From: Pseudomonas putida
GTDB lineage: Bacteria; Pseudomonadota; Gammaproteobacteria; Pseudomonadales; Pseudomonadaceae
Assembly: GCF_001636055.1 (NCBI RefSeq)
Contig: NZ_CP011789.1
Location: 5,740,501-5,804,500 of the forward strand
Direction of reading: 5' to 3'
DNA length: 64,000 nt
The translations under genes were made by a program, and so were the position numbers. Under the pieces are notes generated by a model that saw only the letters and a list, made by a program, of their open reading frames with translations, was not told where the DNA came from and did not search any database. Of this stretch, positions 39,401-49,010 are shown one piece after another (the stretch's first letter is position 1; every line of letters begins with the position of its first letter).

Positions 39401-41758
39401 AACCGCCCCATACAGATCGAGCAGCGCTTCGCAGAGCTCATCCACCTGCCAGAAATCGGCCAGGTGCGCACCATGGGCCAGGGTCGTCAGCTCATCAAGC
39501 AGCGTGTCCAGCTCCTGGCGTTCGCGCGGGTGCTCCTGCCAGCGCGACAACAGCGACTCGGCATCGAGCAGGATATCCATGCCCTGAGCCAGGAAGCTGG
39601 CGATCAGTTGTGGATCACGACGGTTGCGGCGGGTGTGCGGCGCTGCGTCCTGCAGCACCGCCAGGCGTGCATCCACCGCTTCGCCGACCTGCTCGATCAG
39701 TTGCGCAGCGCCAGGAATCGGTGCCAGCGGTGTGCGCTCAAGCTGGGCCAGGCCCAGCTGGAACAGGCTGCGCGACGCTTCCAGCCATTCGATATCCGCC
39801 ACTTCCAAAGCCAGTTGGTGCGCCTTGTATTCACGCGCCAGGCGGTCGAAGGCGGTGGCAAGCTCTGCGATCGGCATCACCCCGGCCATGGCCGCGCTGC
39901 CCTTGAGGGTATGCAGCGCGCGTTGCAGGCTGTCGCTGACCGGGGTGTCCTGGCCTTTGGCAGCCATGAGGAAACTGTCGAGGCTGGCCAGATGGCCCTG
40001 TGCCTCGTTGCGAAAGATCTCCAGCAGTTGCGGATCGAGCCCGTCACTGTCGCTGGCAGACGCGGTGTCGTTGACCGCCAGGGCGTGCAGATGGCTGCTG
40101 AGCTGCTCGACATCGGCCAGCCGGGGTATCTGACCCACCGCAAAGTCGGCGAGCAGGTCAGGCAGGTGCACAAAGGCCTGTTGCAGCGCCACGGCGCCCT
40201 CGCCGCTGAGCACGATGCGTCCTTCCAGCACACGGTTGAGCAGATGCTCGGCGCCCCAGGCCAGCTCGGCCACGGCGCCTGCGTGCACCATCCGCCCGCT
40301 GCCCTTGAGCGTATGCAAGGCACGGCGCAGTTCGATTAGCGCGTCGCGTTGCTGGTTGTCGGCACGCCAGCGCAACCATTGGCGTTCGATCTCCGGCAGC
40401 AGTTCAGCGGTTTCCTCCAGGAACACTTCGCGCAGCTCATCGTCGATGCCGTCATCGGCACGCTGCGGCTCAGCCATGACCGGCGCTTGGCTGCAGCGCA
40501 GGCCAAGGGCGGCCAGACTGGCGCAGGCCATGTCGAGAAAACGCTGGGCATCGGCCAGCGGGTCGGCGACACGCCATTGCAGGTAGCACTCCACCGCACT
40601 CAGGGCCTCGGCCAGGTGGGCCAGCTCCTGCTCCGGTGGCTCCTGCTCAAGATGCGACAACCAGCCTTGCACATAGTCGGCCGACACCCCGAACACCTCG
40701 GAGGCGGCCGGCAGCATCAGCATCGCCAACGCGCCACGCACCTGCTGCAGCAGACCCGGCAGGGGTTGCAGACGCTGGCGTGGCCAGCCGGATTCCAGGC
40801 AGTCGCCGATCAGGTCCTTGGCCTGCTGCAACACCGAGAGCGACTCCTCGAACACCCGCTGACGGATCTCGGTCACGTCCGAGCCGGGCATGCCGCCTTC
40901 CAGGCCCTCGGCAAGGCCGCCCACCATGCCGTTGAGCGTCGCCTCCACGTACAACAGGGCACCGGCCACATCCATCAGCACCGCATCGTCCACGGCACGT
41001 TCGCCCTGGGCCAGGGCCTGCAAGGCGAGCACCTGGTCGATGATGACCCGGCGCGGCTGCTGGAAGCCCAGCACTGCGAGGGTATCGGCAACATGGCGCA
41101 GCGGCGCGATCAGCCCATCGAGTGCGTCGCGCTGCTCGTTATCCCCCCGTACGAAGGGGTCGAGCCGCTCCTTGATCCGCACCAGATCGTCGCACAGGGC
41201 AGTGATCACCGAGCGCAGGGCATCGCGGCCCTGGCCGGCCTGCAACTGGTCGCGCCAGTTGCCCAGCGACAGGTCGAGGTTGGCCAGATCGTTGGCCCCC
41301 GCCAGGCGCTGCGCCGCCTCTCCCATCAGGCTGTCCTGGGCCAGCGGCTCGGCGCCGCGGCACAGGCGCAATTGGTTGAGCAACGGCAGCACCACCAACG
41401 GCAGGTCGTGGCGCGCGCCCCGCAGGCGCTCGAGGTAGGGCGGCAATTGCTCAAGGCCGCGGAACAGCGCACCCAGGCAATCGCCACGCGGGCTGACCTG
41501 GCCCTCGAAGAGGGCACGCCCGAGCAACTCCAATTCCTCGGCCAGGCGCGCCGCGCCATTGAGCTCGAGCATCGTCAGGCACCCTTGCACCTGATGCAGG
41601 TTGTCGACGAAGAACCCCAGCAAGGCGGGGTCGCCCGGCTCGCTGGAAAAACGCTCCAGCGCCTGCCGCGCCTGGCCCAGGCAATCGGCGATGGCCGCCT
41701 TGGTCCAGCTCAGGGCGACCGTGTCGTGACGCTCGGGGCTCATTGCCGTAACGGCCAT
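36482..41758 (-). CDS. chpA: ChpA (PilL-like) hybrid histidine kinase of the type IV pilus Chp system
   Basis: The 1758-residue protein has a series of Hpt-type modules. Those with an intact motif include ALHTLKGSGRMVHAG, ALHTLKGSAAMAGVM and DLHTLKGGARMVEIA; others are degenerate (DVQTLRGGAQM, ELTTLAHGAHL). A CheA catalytic core follows with the N-box HMLRNAVDHGLEPRE, G1 DDGAGVPLEAV and G2 GRGLGMDVV, then a CheW-like domain and a C-terminal receiver (LLLDIEMPRMDGFEV). It passes phosphate to PilG and PilH. The start at 41758 follows GAGGAG, 10 bases after pilJ. Confidence 0.93.
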   Translation of the reverse strand: MAVTAMSPERHDTVALSWTKAAIADCLGQARQALERFSSEPGDPALLGFFVDNLHQVQGCLTMLELNGAARLAEELELLGRALFEGQVSPRGDCLGALFRGLEQLPPYLERLRGARHDLPLVVLPLLNQLRLCRGAEPLAQDSLMGEAAQRLAGANDLANLDLSLGNWRDQLQAGQGRDALRSVITALCDDLVRIKERLDPFVRGDNEQRDALDGLIAPLRHVADTLAVLGFQQPRRVIIDQVLALQALAQGERAVDDAVLMDVAGALLYVEATLNGMVGGLAEGLEGGMPGSDVTEIRQRVFEESLSVLQQAKDLIGDCLESGWPRQRLQPLPGLLQQVRGALAMLMLPAASEVFGVSADYVQGWLSHLEQEPPEQELAHLAEALSAVECYLQWRVADPLADAQRFLDMACASLAALGLRCSQAPVMAEPQRADDGIDDELREVFLEETAELLPEIERQWLRWRADNQQRDALIELRRALHTLKGSGRMVHAGAVAELAWGAEHLLNRVLEGRIVLSGEGAVALQQAFVHLPDLLADFAVGQIPRLADVEQLSSHLHALAVNDTASASDSDGLDPQLLEIFRNEAQGHLASLDSFLMAAKGQDTPVSDSLQRALHTLKGSAAMAGVMPIAELATAFDRLAREYKAHQLALEVADIEWLEASRSLFQLGLAQLERTPLAPIPGAAQLIEQVGEAVDARLAVLQDAAPHTRRNRRDPQLIASFLAQGMDILLDAESLLSRWQEHPRERQELDTLLDELTTLAHGAHLADFWQVDELCEALLDLYGAVEEGSLVANGHFFAQARQAHEALIDMLDEIAAGQEVTPRSECLDGLRALLDGALDPAATGRVGEQGVTPLATAMDLPEPAVVQLFLDEASDILDSADQALQRWRQEPEGSSAVSALQHDVQTLRGGAQMAAIGAIEVLAQELALLYEGLVDRRLAASSALFELLQRSHAALGQMLDSLRQGELPSSAVALLGELREFRHAPVSEPEVAETPGDKELLEVFLEESSDIVESAAAALARWQADPRSSVEVENLLRDLHTLKGGARMVEIAAIGDLAHELEFLYELLAAGRLPPTPALFSLLQNCHDRLAHMLDAVRLGQPLHAATALIDYIRNFSSAALTDSAAGQPPVEAAPLDVPSAAPERAPGDMVKVDAELLDDLGNLASEHAIIRGRIEQQVNDAQFALSEMETTLERMRDQLLRLDNETQGRMSSRWQAEGDAYDDFDPLEMDRHSQLQQLSRALFESASDLLDLKETLTLRAQEAHGLLQQQARVNSQLQEGLTATLMVPFERLVPRLQRVVRQVASELGKQVELVVGNAEGELDRSVLERMVAPLEHMLRNAVDHGLEPREVRLAAGKPEQGTIHLNLLHEGADIVIEMSDDGAGVPLEAVRKKAIKRGLLAPQAQLSDHEILQFILRPGFSTAEKITQISGRGLGMDVVHEEVKQLGGSMSIESSPGKGARFQIRLPFTVSLNRALMVHLGEEQYAIPLNTIEGIVRVPPAELEACYQLDPPRYRYAGHAYDLRYLGELLQDVGRPRLLGQSLPLPVLLVHAQEQSFAIQADGLSPSREIVVKSLGPQFAAVPGLSGATLLGDGRVVLILDLLGQLRGQQRRLARLPVGDGERRQLFGPAARRPLLVMVVDDSVTVRKVTSRLLERHGMSVLTAKDGVDAMALLEEHRPDVLLLDIEMPRMDGFEVATRVRRDNRLHDLPIIMITSRTGQKHRDRAMAIGVNEYLGKPYQESLLLQSIAHWSQPHA

Positions 41759-41768
41759 AGACCTCTCC

Positions 41769-43826
41769 TCAGCGCCGCTCGGCCGGGGCCGGCAAGGTGA
41801 AACCAGACACCGAACGGCGCATCTCGCTGGCCATTCTGGCCAGGTGACGGATGCTGTCGGCGGTAGCGCCGGAACCGGCGGAGGTCTGCGCAGTGATCTG
41901 CTGGATCACCGCCATGGTGTGGGAAATCTGCCCGGCCGAGGACGTCTGCAATTGCGCCGCGTCGGAAATGCTGTGGATCAGTTCGGCCAGGTTCTGCGAC
42001 ACGCCCTCGATTTCAGCGAGGGCCACGCCTGCGTCCTGGGCAAGACGCGCACCACGCACCACTTCGGCGGTGGTCTGCTCCATGGAGATCACCGCTTCGT
42101 TGGTATCGGCCTGGATGGTTCGCACCAGCGCTTCGATCTGTCGGGTGGCCGACGACGAACGCTCAGCCAGGCGCTGCACTTCGTCAGCGACCACGGCGAA
42201 GCCGCGCCCGGCTTCACCCGCGAGCGAAGCCTGGATTGCCGCATTGAGGGCCAGGATGTTGGTTTGTTCGGCAATGTCGTCAATCAGGCTGACGATGTCG
42301 CCGATTTCCTGAGAAGACTCCCCCAGACGCTTGATGCGCTTGGCGGTGTCCTGGATCTGTTCGCGGATGTTGTCCATGCCATGGATGGTGTTGTGCACCA
42401 CCTCATTGCCCTTGTTGGCGATGGCCACCGAACGCTCGGCGACCTTGGCCGACTCGTAGGCGTGGGCGGAAACCCGGTCGATCGACTCGACCATGTCGCC
42501 CACCGCCAGCGACGCCTCGCTGATCTGGTCGGCCTGGTGTTCCGAGGCCTTGGCCAGCTGGCGTGCGGTGTTCTGGGTGTCCTGCACCGCAGCGGCGACC
42601 TGCTCGGCGCTGTGGTTGATGGTCGCCACCAGGTCGCGCAACTGGTCCACCGAGAAGTTGATCGAGTCGGCGATGGCGCCGGTGAAGTCTTCGGTGACCG
42701 ACACCGTCACCGTCAGGTCGCCATCGGCCAGCTCTTCGATTTCATCGAGCAGGCGCATGATGGCCTGCTGGTTGCGCTCGTTCTTCTCCGCCGTGTCGCG
42801 TAGTTGACGGTTGGTGGCGCGGACCATCACCAGGCCGATGAGGATGATCGAGGCCAGCGCCAGCAGGCCGAGCACGTAGCCGCCGACGGTGTCGAGGGTG
42901 CGCCCGGCCAGGTTCTCGAAACCATTGGCCAGGTGCGAGGCTTCGTCGAGCAGGGTCTGCGACAGGCTGAAGATGTTGCTCGCGGCCTCGCGCACCCGCA
43001 GCAGCTCCGGTGAAGTCTCGAGGATTTCGTCGACCGAGCCGGAAACGAACTGGAACAGCTCGGCGATCTCGGCCAGGCGCGCACGCGCGTCCGGGTCTTC
43101 GACACGGGTCACCTGGATCGCCGGATTGCCACCGAGCATGCCCTCGAGCACCTGGCCGAAGCGGCTGGCATCACGGCCGAAGGTGTCGGCGGCCTGCACC
43201 GAGGTATCGTCACCGGCCAGCACGGTATTGACCGAACCGAGAATCCGCTCGGCCAGCAGCAACTGGCGCTGGGCCACAGCCACCTGGCTGGCCGGTGCAC
43301 CGCTCTGCAGCAGGATTTCCACGACCTTTTCGTACTCGACCTGCAACTGTGGCACGGTTTCGGCCAGGGTCGCCGCCACCTGGTGCAAGGACAGCACGGT
43401 CTGCTCGCTGGCCAGGATGGTGTCGGTGTTGCGCCGCAGGTTTTCCCAGTCCTGGCGCACCGCGTCCATCTCGTCGCGCACCGTGGCCGGCGCTGGCGGC
43501 AGGCCGGTGGCCTTGTCACCCTCGCGCAGGTATTTCCAGCGGCGCTCGAAATCGTTACGTGCATCGGACAGCAGCCGGAACGCCAGGGCCTTGCCCGCCG
43601 CCGCCTCGGTGGCGTTCTTGGCGATGCGCTGGGACAGCACGCGCAACTCGCCGGCATGGCCGATGTACTGCTTGTCGTGGTTGGACTGGGTGTTGAGGTA
43701 GGCGAAGTTGGCGAACAGCAGCACGATCGACAGGATCAGCACCACGAACAGCACAGTGATCTGCGCGGTGCTGCGCGGGCGCTGGGCCACGGCTTCGGGA
43801 ACGACGGTTGGAGCGGGCTTGTTCAC
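41769..43826 (-). CDS. pilJ: PilJ methyl-accepting chemoreceptor
   Basis: The 685-residue receptor has an N-terminal membrane helix (about 22-44), a periplasmic PilJ sensing region, a second helix near 310-335, a HAMP segment and a cytoplasmic signalling domain with the hairpin tip [42 protein letters not shown]. It senses surface contact or pilus state and drives ChpA. It lies between pilI and chpA in one operon. Confidence 0.95.
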   Translation of the reverse strand: MNKPAPTVVPEAVAQRPRSTAQITVLFVVLILSIVLLFANFAYLNTQSNHDKQYIGHAGELRVLSQRIAKNATEAAAGKALAFRLLSDARNDFERRWKYLREGDKATGLPPAPATVRDEMDAVRQDWENLRRNTDTILASEQTVLSLHQVAATLAETVPQLQVEYEKVVEILLQSGAPASQVAVAQRQLLLAERILGSVNTVLAGDDTSVQAADTFGRDASRFGQVLEGMLGGNPAIQVTRVEDPDARARLAEIAELFQFVSGSVDEILETSPELLRVREAASNIFSLSQTLLDEASHLANGFENLAGRTLDTVGGYVLGLLALASIILIGLVMVRATNRQLRDTAEKNERNQQAIMRLLDEIEELADGDLTVTVSVTEDFTGAIADSINFSVDQLRDLVATINHSAEQVAAAVQDTQNTARQLAKASEHQADQISEASLAVGDMVESIDRVSAHAYESAKVAERSVAIANKGNEVVHNTIHGMDNIREQIQDTAKRIKRLGESSQEIGDIVSLIDDIAEQTNILALNAAIQASLAGEAGRGFAVVADEVQRLAERSSSATRQIEALVRTIQADTNEAVISMEQTTAEVVRGARLAQDAGVALAEIEGVSQNLAELIHSISDAAQLQTSSAGQISHTMAVIQQITAQTSAGSGATADSIRHLARMASEMRRSVSGFTLPAPAERR

Positions 43827-43840
43827 TGTCGCAGGGTCCT

Positions 43841-44395
43841 CTACAACGCCACATCGAGAAAGCCTGGCGCCTGGGCCAGGGCGAAGGGGCTGAAGATCGC
43901 CCAGTTGCGCTCACGCGGGAAATGCCCCTGGACGAAACGCGCCGCGGCGCGGATCAGTGGCTGCGGGGGCGACAGCTCCAGGCTGCTCAGGTCGAAATGT
44001 TGCAAGCCGACCACTTCATCCACTAACAGGCCGACGAACAGGTCGTCATGGTCCAGCACCAGCACGCGGCGCTGCTTGCCCGAGGCCGCCGGCCCAAGGC
44101 CGAAGAACGCCGACAGGTCCATCACCGGCAGCAGGCGACCGCGCAGGTTGGCGACGCCGCGCACCCAAGGCTGCACCCCGGGCACCCGGCTGCTGCGCGG
44201 CTCGCGCAACACTTCAGCCACCTCACCCATGGGGGCGACGAACCACTGCCCGGCGATGCGAAAGCCGATACCGCTCCACTGCTGCAGGCGCGTGTCCTGC
44301 AGCGGCTGGTCGGCCACCAACAGGCGGCAGCGGCGGTCGATGTCCAGCAACAGCTCGAAGGCGGTCAGCGACGCACCCTGGGGGCGTGTGGTCAA
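43841..44395 (-). CDS. pilI: PilI CheW-like adaptor
   Basis: The 184-residue CheW-domain protein ([42 protein letters not shown]) couples PilJ to ChpA. It appears to start with TTG at 44395, overlapping the pilH stop as TTGA, with GAGG about 12 bases upstream inside pilH. No ATG or GTG fits the N-terminus. Confidence 0.9.
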   Translation of the reverse strand: MTTRPQGASLTAFELLLDIDRRCRLLVADQPLQDTRLQQWSGIGFRIAGQWFVAPMGEVAEVLREPRSSRVPGVQPWVRGVANLRGRLLPVMDLSAFFGLGPAASGKQRRVLVLDHDDLFVGLLVDEVVGLQHFDLSSLELSPPQPLIRAAARFVQGHFPRERNWAIFSPFALAQAPGFLDVAL

Positions 44396-44757
44396 GCGCC
44401 CAGCACCTCTTTGAGCTTGGCGATCAGCGCGTCCTCTTCCACCGGCTTGGTCAGGAAATCGCGAGCGCCCTGGCGCGTGGCCCAGATGCGGTCGGTTTCC
44501 TGGTCCTTGGTGGTGACCACGATCACCGGGATGGCGCTGGTTTCAGGGTCCTTGCTGAGCTGGCGGGTGGCCTGGAAGCCGTTCATGCCGGGCATGACGA
44601 TGTCCATCAGCACCGCATCCGGTTTGTCCTGGCGGGCCAGGGCCACGCCATCGGCACCGTTGCTGGCCTTGAGCACCTGGTAGCCATGCTTCTCGAGCCA
44701 TTCGGTCAATCTGTACATCTCTGTCGGCGAGTCGTCGACAATCAGCACTCGGGCCAT
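44392..44757 (-). CDS. pilH: PilH response regulator
   Basis: The 121-residue single receiver domain has DDSPTEMYRL, phospho-acceptor Asp in DAVLMDIVMPGMNGFQATRQL and the conserved Lys in FLTKPVEED. With PilG it relays ChpA phosphorylation to pilus retraction and extension and to cAMP signalling in P. aeruginosa. It overlaps pilI. Confidence 0.93.
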   Translation of the reverse strand: MARVLIVDDSPTEMYRLTEWLEKHGYQVLKASNGADGVALARQDKPDAVLMDIVMPGMNGFQATRQLSKDPETSAIPVIVVTTKDQETDRIWATRQGARDFLTKPVEEDALIAKLKEVLGA

Positions 44758-44804
44758 ACGGTTTCCCCATCAGGAAAATGAAGACCGCGCCAGGGCGGGC
44801 GCGG

Positions 44805-45206
44805 TCAGGGTGCGTGTTGTGCCTGCGCGGCGAATTCGGGCACGTGGGCACGGATCGCGTCGAGCAGTTCTTCCTTGCTGAACGGTTTGGTGAGGAACTG
44901 ATCGGAGCCGACCACCCGGCCGCGGGCCTTGTCGAACAGGCCGTCACGCGACGACAGCAGGATCACCGGGATATCCTTGAACGCACTGTTGTGCTTGATC
45001 ACTGCGCAGGTCTGGTAACCGTCCAGACGCGGCATCAGTACATCGACGAAGATGATCCGCGGCTTGTGATCGACGATCTTGGCCAGGGCATCGAAACCGT
45101 CGCTGGCGGTGATCACCTCGCAACCCACCTCGCCCAGCAGCATCTGGGCGGTGCGGCGGATGGTGCGGGAATCGTCGATCACCATCACCTTCAGGGGCTG
45201 TTCCAT
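44805..45206 (-). CDS. pilG: PilG response regulator
   Basis: The 133-residue single receiver domain has VMVIDDSRTIRRTA, Asp in IIFVDVLMPRLDGYQT and Lys in QFLTKPFSKEEL. The start at 45206 (MEQPLKVMVIDDS) gives the usual length; the frame up to 45257 is not conserved-looking. It is first in the pilGHIJ-chpA-chpC operon and divergent from gshB. Confidence 0.93.
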   Translation of the reverse strand: MEQPLKVMVIDDSRTIRRTAQMLLGEVGCEVITASDGFDALAKIVDHKPRIIFVDVLMPRLDGYQTCAVIKHNSAFKDIPVILLSSRDGLFDKARGRVVGSDQFLTKPFSKEELLDAIRAHVPEFAAQAQHAP

Positions 45207-45401
45207 GAAATGCGTCACCCATCGCCAAGCCAGGAATGAAACCTCGAGTGCTGCCATGCAGCGCTCTGACTGGCATTTTTAACACAGTCCGGGTAGGCAT
45301 TCCATCTGCCTCCCCCCTTGACCGGCCGCGTTCCCGGCGCCACCCTGAGCCACTTTTCTTTCGTGCCATCGCGGCCACCTGCCGCCAAGAGGAATTACCC
45401 C

Positions 45402-46355
45402 ATGAGCGTTCGTCTCGGGATTGTCATGGACCCTATCGCGTCCATTTCCTACAAGAAGGACAGCTCGCTGGCCATGCTGCTGGCGGCGCAGGAGCGTGGC
45501 TGGAGCCTGTTCTACATGGAGCAGCGCGACCTCTACCTGGGTGCCGGCCAGGCCCGTGCGCAGATGCGACCGCTGAAGGTGTTCGCCGATCCGGCCCGCT
45601 GGTTCGAGCTGGGCGATGAGCAGGACAGCGCGCTGAACGAGCTGGACGTGATCCTGATGCGCAAGGATCCCCCCTTCGACATGGAGTTCGTCTACAGCAC
45701 CTACCTGCTGGAGCAGGCCGAGCGCGAAGGCGTGCTGATCGTCAACAAACCGCAGAGTCTGCGTGACTGCAACGAAAAGCTGTTCGCCACGCAGTTCCCG
45801 CAGTGCATGGCGCCAACCCTGGTCAGCCGCCGCGCCGACATCCTGCGCGCCTTCGCCGCCACCCATGGCGATGTGATCCTCAAGCCGCTCGACGGCATGG
45901 GCGGCGCATCAGTGTTCCGTCACCGCCAGGGCGACCCGAACCTCTCGGTGATCCTCGAAACCCTGACCCAGCATGGCCACCAGCAGATCATGGCACAGGC
46001 CTACCTGCCGCAGATCGTCGATGGCGACAAGCGCATCCTGATGATCGACGGCGAGCCGGTGCCCTACTGCCTGGCACGCATCCCGGCCAGCGGCGAGACC
46101 CGTGGCAACCTGGCCGCTGGTGGCCGTGGCGAAGCCCGTCCGCTGACCGAGCGCGACCGCTGGATCGCCGCCCAGGTCGGCCCGACCCTGCGCGAAAAGG
46201 GCCTGCTGTTCGTCGGCCTGGACGTGATTGGCGACTCGCTGACCGAGATCAACGTCACCAGCCCGACCTGCATCCGCGAGATCGATGCTGCCTACAACAC
46301 CAATATCGGCGGCCAGCTGATGGACGCCATTGATCGCAAGCTCAAGGCGCGCTGA
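45402..46355 (+). CDS. gshB: Glutathione synthetase
   Basis: The 317-residue ATP-grasp enzyme joins gamma-glutamylcysteine and glycine. It has the N-terminal RLGIVMDPIASISYKKDSSLAMLLAA, the ATP-grasp segment DVILKPLDGMGGASVFR and the metal-site INVTSPTCIREID. The ATG at 45402 follows AAGAGGAA. The pilG-gshB-tonB neighbourhood is conserved in pseudomonads. Confidence 0.97.
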   Translation: MSVRLGIVMDPIASISYKKDSSLAMLLAAQERGWSLFYMEQRDLYLGAGQARAQMRPLKVFADPARWFELGDEQDSALNELDVILMRKDPPFDMEFVYSTYLLEQAEREGVLIVNKPQSLRDCNEKLFATQFPQCMAPTLVSRRADILRAFAATHGDVILKPLDGMGGASVFRHRQGDPNLSVILETLTQHGHQQIMAQAYLPQIVDGDKRILMIDGEPVPYCLARIPASGETRGNLAAGGRGEARPLTERDRWIAAQVGPTLREKGLLFVGLDVIGDSLTEINVTSPTCIREIDAAYNTNIGGQLMDAIDRKLKAR

Positions 46356-46444
46356 CCACCGACGCGGAGCAAAACCCTGGAGTGGGGTATGATGCCGGTC
46401 CATTTCACTCGACCTGCTGCCCCACTGCGGTTGCTGGATACCCG

Positions 46445-47344
46445 ATGACGCTGCCTGCCGACATCCCATCCGACCTGCTGCCACCGCGCGTTCGCCCGGT
46501 GGACCGGCTCGGTTTCACGCTGTTTCTTGCCGCCCTGGTGCACCTTGCGCTGATCCTCGGGGTGGGTTTCAGCGTGGTCAAGCCCGCCGAAGTCCGCCAG
46601 ACCATGGACATCACCCTGGCCACCTTCAAGAGCGAGAAAGCGCCGGAGAAAGCCGACTACCAGGCCCAGGACAACCAGCAGGGCAGTGGCACCCTGGACA
46701 AGAAAGCCGTGCCCACCACCACCGAAGTGGCGCCATTCCAGGACAGCAAGGTCAACAAGATCACCCCGCCTCCGGCAGCCCGGCCGGAAACGCCAGCGGC
46801 GCCGGCGAAATCCGTGGTGACGACCAAGGCAGCGAAACCGCAGAAAGCCGAAACCGCGCCAAAGGAAAGCAAGCCTCAACCCAAGCCCCCCGCACCGGTG
46901 CCGGACTTCGACAGCTCGCAGTTGTCGAGCCAGATCGCCAGCCTCGAGGCCGAGCTGTCCAACGAACAGCAGTTGTATGCCAAGCGCCCCCGCATCCATC
47001 GTCTCAACGCGGCCTCGACCATGCGCGACAAGGGGGCCTGGTACAAAGAGGAATGGCGCAAGAAAGTCGAGCGGATCGGCAACCTCAATTACCCGGAAGA
47101 AGCCCGACGCCAGCAGATGTACGGCAGCCTGCGGATGATGGTGTCGATCAACCGCGACGGTTCGTTGTATGAAGTGCTGGTGCTCGAATCCTCCGGGCAA
47201 CCGGTGCTGGACCAGGCCGCCCAGCGCATCGTTCGCCTTGCGGCACCGTTCGCGCCGTTCACCGGCGACCTGGCGGAATTCGACCGCCTGGAGATCATCC
47301 GCACCTGGCGCTTCGCGCGTGGGGACCGGCTGTCGAGCAATTGA
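46445..47344 (+). CDS. tonB: TonB-family energy transducer
   Basis: The 299-residue protein has one N-terminal membrane helix (about residues 21-43), a long Pro/Lys-rich periplasmic spacer (ETAPKESKPQPKPPAPVPD) and a TonB C-terminal domain (LNYPEEARRQQMYGSLRMMVSINRDGSLYEVLVLESSG). It carries proton-motive energy to outer-membrane transporters, presumably with ExbB/ExbD encoded elsewhere. A -10-like TATGAT lies at 46388-46393. Several TonBs exist in pseudomonads, so this may not be the main siderophore TonB. Confidence 0.85.
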   Translation: MTLPADIPSDLLPPRVRPVDRLGFTLFLAALVHLALILGVGFSVVKPAEVRQTMDITLATFKSEKAPEKADYQAQDNQQGSGTLDKKAVPTTTEVAPFQDSKVNKITPPPAARPETPAAPAKSVVTTKAAKPQKAETAPKESKPQPKPPAPVPDFDSSQLSSQIASLEAELSNEQQLYAKRPRIHRLNAASTMRDKGAWYKEEWRKKVERIGNLNYPEEARRQQMYGSLRMMVSINRDGSLYEVLVLESSGQPVLDQAAQRIVRLAAPFAPFTGDLAEFDRLEIIRTWRFARGDRLSSN

Positions 47345-47438
47345 CTGGTACGGGCTGCGACTTGCCCCGCGAGGGGACCGGTACATACACCGCACAGCCA
47401 GCTTGTCAGCCTCGCCACCTGACGCCACACTACCCCTC

Positions 47439-48008
47439 ATGAAAACCCTCACGCCGAGCTACCTCAAGCACCAGTTCCTGATTGCCATGCCGCACATGGC
47501 CGATCCGAACTTTGCCCAGACCCTCACCTACATCGTCGAGCACAACGCCAACGGCGCCATGGGCCTGGTGGTCAATCGCCCGCAGGAGCTGAACCTGGCC
47601 GATATCCTCGAGCAGTTGCGCCCGGATGAGGAACCGCCTGCCAGCACCCTGCAGATCCCGATCTACCAGGGTGGCCCGGTGCAGACCGACCGCGGCTTCG
47701 TGCTGCACAGCGCCGAATGCACCTACCAGGCCACCATCGAGCTGCAAGGCCTGTCGCTGTCGACATCACAGGATGTGCTGTTCGCCATCGCCGAGGGCGT
47801 CGGCCCGAAGCAGAGCCTGATCACCCTGGGCTACGCCGGCTGGGAAGCCGGGCAGCTCGAGGCGGAGCTGGCCGATAACGCCTGGCTCAACTGCCCGTTC
47901 GACCCCGAGATCCTCTTCGGCATGGCCTGCGAGCAGCGCCTGCAGGCCGCCGCGCAAAGCCTGGGCATCAACCTCAGTCTGCTGACCAGCCAGGCAGGGC
48001 ACGCCTGA
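47439..48008 (+). CDS. YqgE/AlgH family protein (DUF179)
   Basis: The 189-residue protein matches YqgE/AlgH: YLKHQFLIAMPHMADPNFAQTLTYIVEHNANGAMGLVVNRP at the start and GYAGWEAGQLEAELADNAWL later. In some pseudomonads it is called AlgH and linked to alginate, but the molecular role is uncertain. It overlaps ruvX by one base (TGATG), so they are translationally coupled. Confidence 0.92.
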   Translation: MKTLTPSYLKHQFLIAMPHMADPNFAQTLTYIVEHNANGAMGLVVNRPQELNLADILEQLRPDEEPPASTLQIPIYQGGPVQTDRGFVLHSAECTYQATIELQGLSLSTSQDVLFAIAEGVGPKQSLITLGYAGWEAGQLEAELADNAWLNCPFDPEILFGMACEQRLQAAAQSLGINLSLLTSQAGHA

Positions 48009-48433
48009 TGGCCGAGCTGCGCCTGCTGCTGGGCTTCGACTACGGCACCCGCCAGATCGGCGTCGCCGTCGGCCAGGTCATCACCGGCCAGGCCCGTGAA
48101 CTGTGTACGCTCAAGGCACAGAACGGCGTGCCGGACTGGAACCAGGTCGAGAAACTGATCAAGGAATGGAAACCCGACGCCATCGTCGTCGGCCTGCCGC
48201 TGAACATGGACGGCACACCCAGCGAGATGAGCGAACGCGCGGAGAAGTTCGCCCGCCGCCTGCATGGACGCTACAACCTGCCGGTACATACCCACGACGA
48301 ACGCCTGACCACCTTCGAGGCCAAGGGCGAACAGATGGCCCGTGGCGGCCAGCGTGGCAGCTACCGCGACAACCCGGTCGACGCCATCGCCGCTGCACTG
48401 CTGCTGCAGGGCTGGCTGGAGGCCAATACCTGA
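48008..48433 (+). CDS. ruvX: RuvX/YqgF Holliday-junction resolvase-like nuclease
   Basis: The 141-residue RNase H-fold protein has the first catalytic Asp in [16 protein letters not shown] and the [16 protein letters not shown] loop. It is essential in E. coli and linked to 16S rRNA 5' end processing as well as to recombination. It lies between yqgE and pyrR. Confidence 0.93.
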   Translation: MAELRLLLGFDYGTRQIGVAVGQVITGQARELCTLKAQNGVPDWNQVEKLIKEWKPDAIVVGLPLNMDGTPSEMSERAEKFARRLHGRYNLPVHTHDERLTTFEAKGEQMARGGQRGSYRDNPVDAIAAALLLQGWLEANT

Positions 48434-48479
48434 CCATCCGCTTTGCTGCCGGCGATGCCGGCGCCCCAAGGAGCACGCA

Positions 48480-48998
48480 ATGAGCCTACCCAATCCCGCC
48501 GACCTGATCCGGCAGATGGCCGTCGACCTTCGCGCCCACCTGGCGCGCCGCGCCATCGCAGAGCCACGCTTCATCGGTATCCGCACCGGTGGCGTGTGGG
48601 TTGCCCAGGCCCTGCAGCAAGCGCTTGGCGACCAGAGCCCGCTGGGCACTCTCGACGTGTCGTTCTACCGCGACGACTTCAGCCAGAACGGCCTGCACCC
48701 GCAGGTGCGCCCGTCCGAGCTGCCGTTCGAGATCGAAGGCCAGCACCTGGTGCTGGTGGATGACGTGCTGATGAGCGGTCGAACCATCCGCGCTGCGCTC
48801 AACGAGCTGTTCGACTATGGGCGCCCGGCCAGCGTGACCCTGGTCTGCCTGCTCGACCTGGACGCAGGCGAATTGCCGATCCGCCCGAATGTGCTCGGTG
48901 CGACGCTGTCCTTGGCGGCCCATGAACGGGTAAAATTGACCGGACCCGCCCCGCTCGCCCTCGAGCGCCAGGACCTCGCCCCCGCATCCGCCCTTTAA
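48480..48998 (+). CDS. pyrR: PyrR bifunctional regulator/uracil phosphoribosyltransferase
   Basis: The 172-residue PRTase-fold protein has the PRPP loop [26 protein letters not shown]. PyrR binds pyr mRNA in Gram-positives; in pseudomonads the role is less clear but it heads the pyrRBC' operon. The ATG at 48480 follows AAGGAG. pyrB starts 12 bases after its stop. Confidence 0.92.
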   Translation: MSLPNPADLIRQMAVDLRAHLARRAIAEPRFIGIRTGGVWVAQALQQALGDQSPLGTLDVSFYRDDFSQNGLHPQVRPSELPFEIEGQHLVLVDDVLMSGRTIRAALNELFDYGRPASVTLVCLLDLDAGELPIRPNVLGATLSLAAHERVKLTGPAPLALERQDLAPASAL

Positions 48999-49010
48999 GA
49001 GTCCCCCGCG

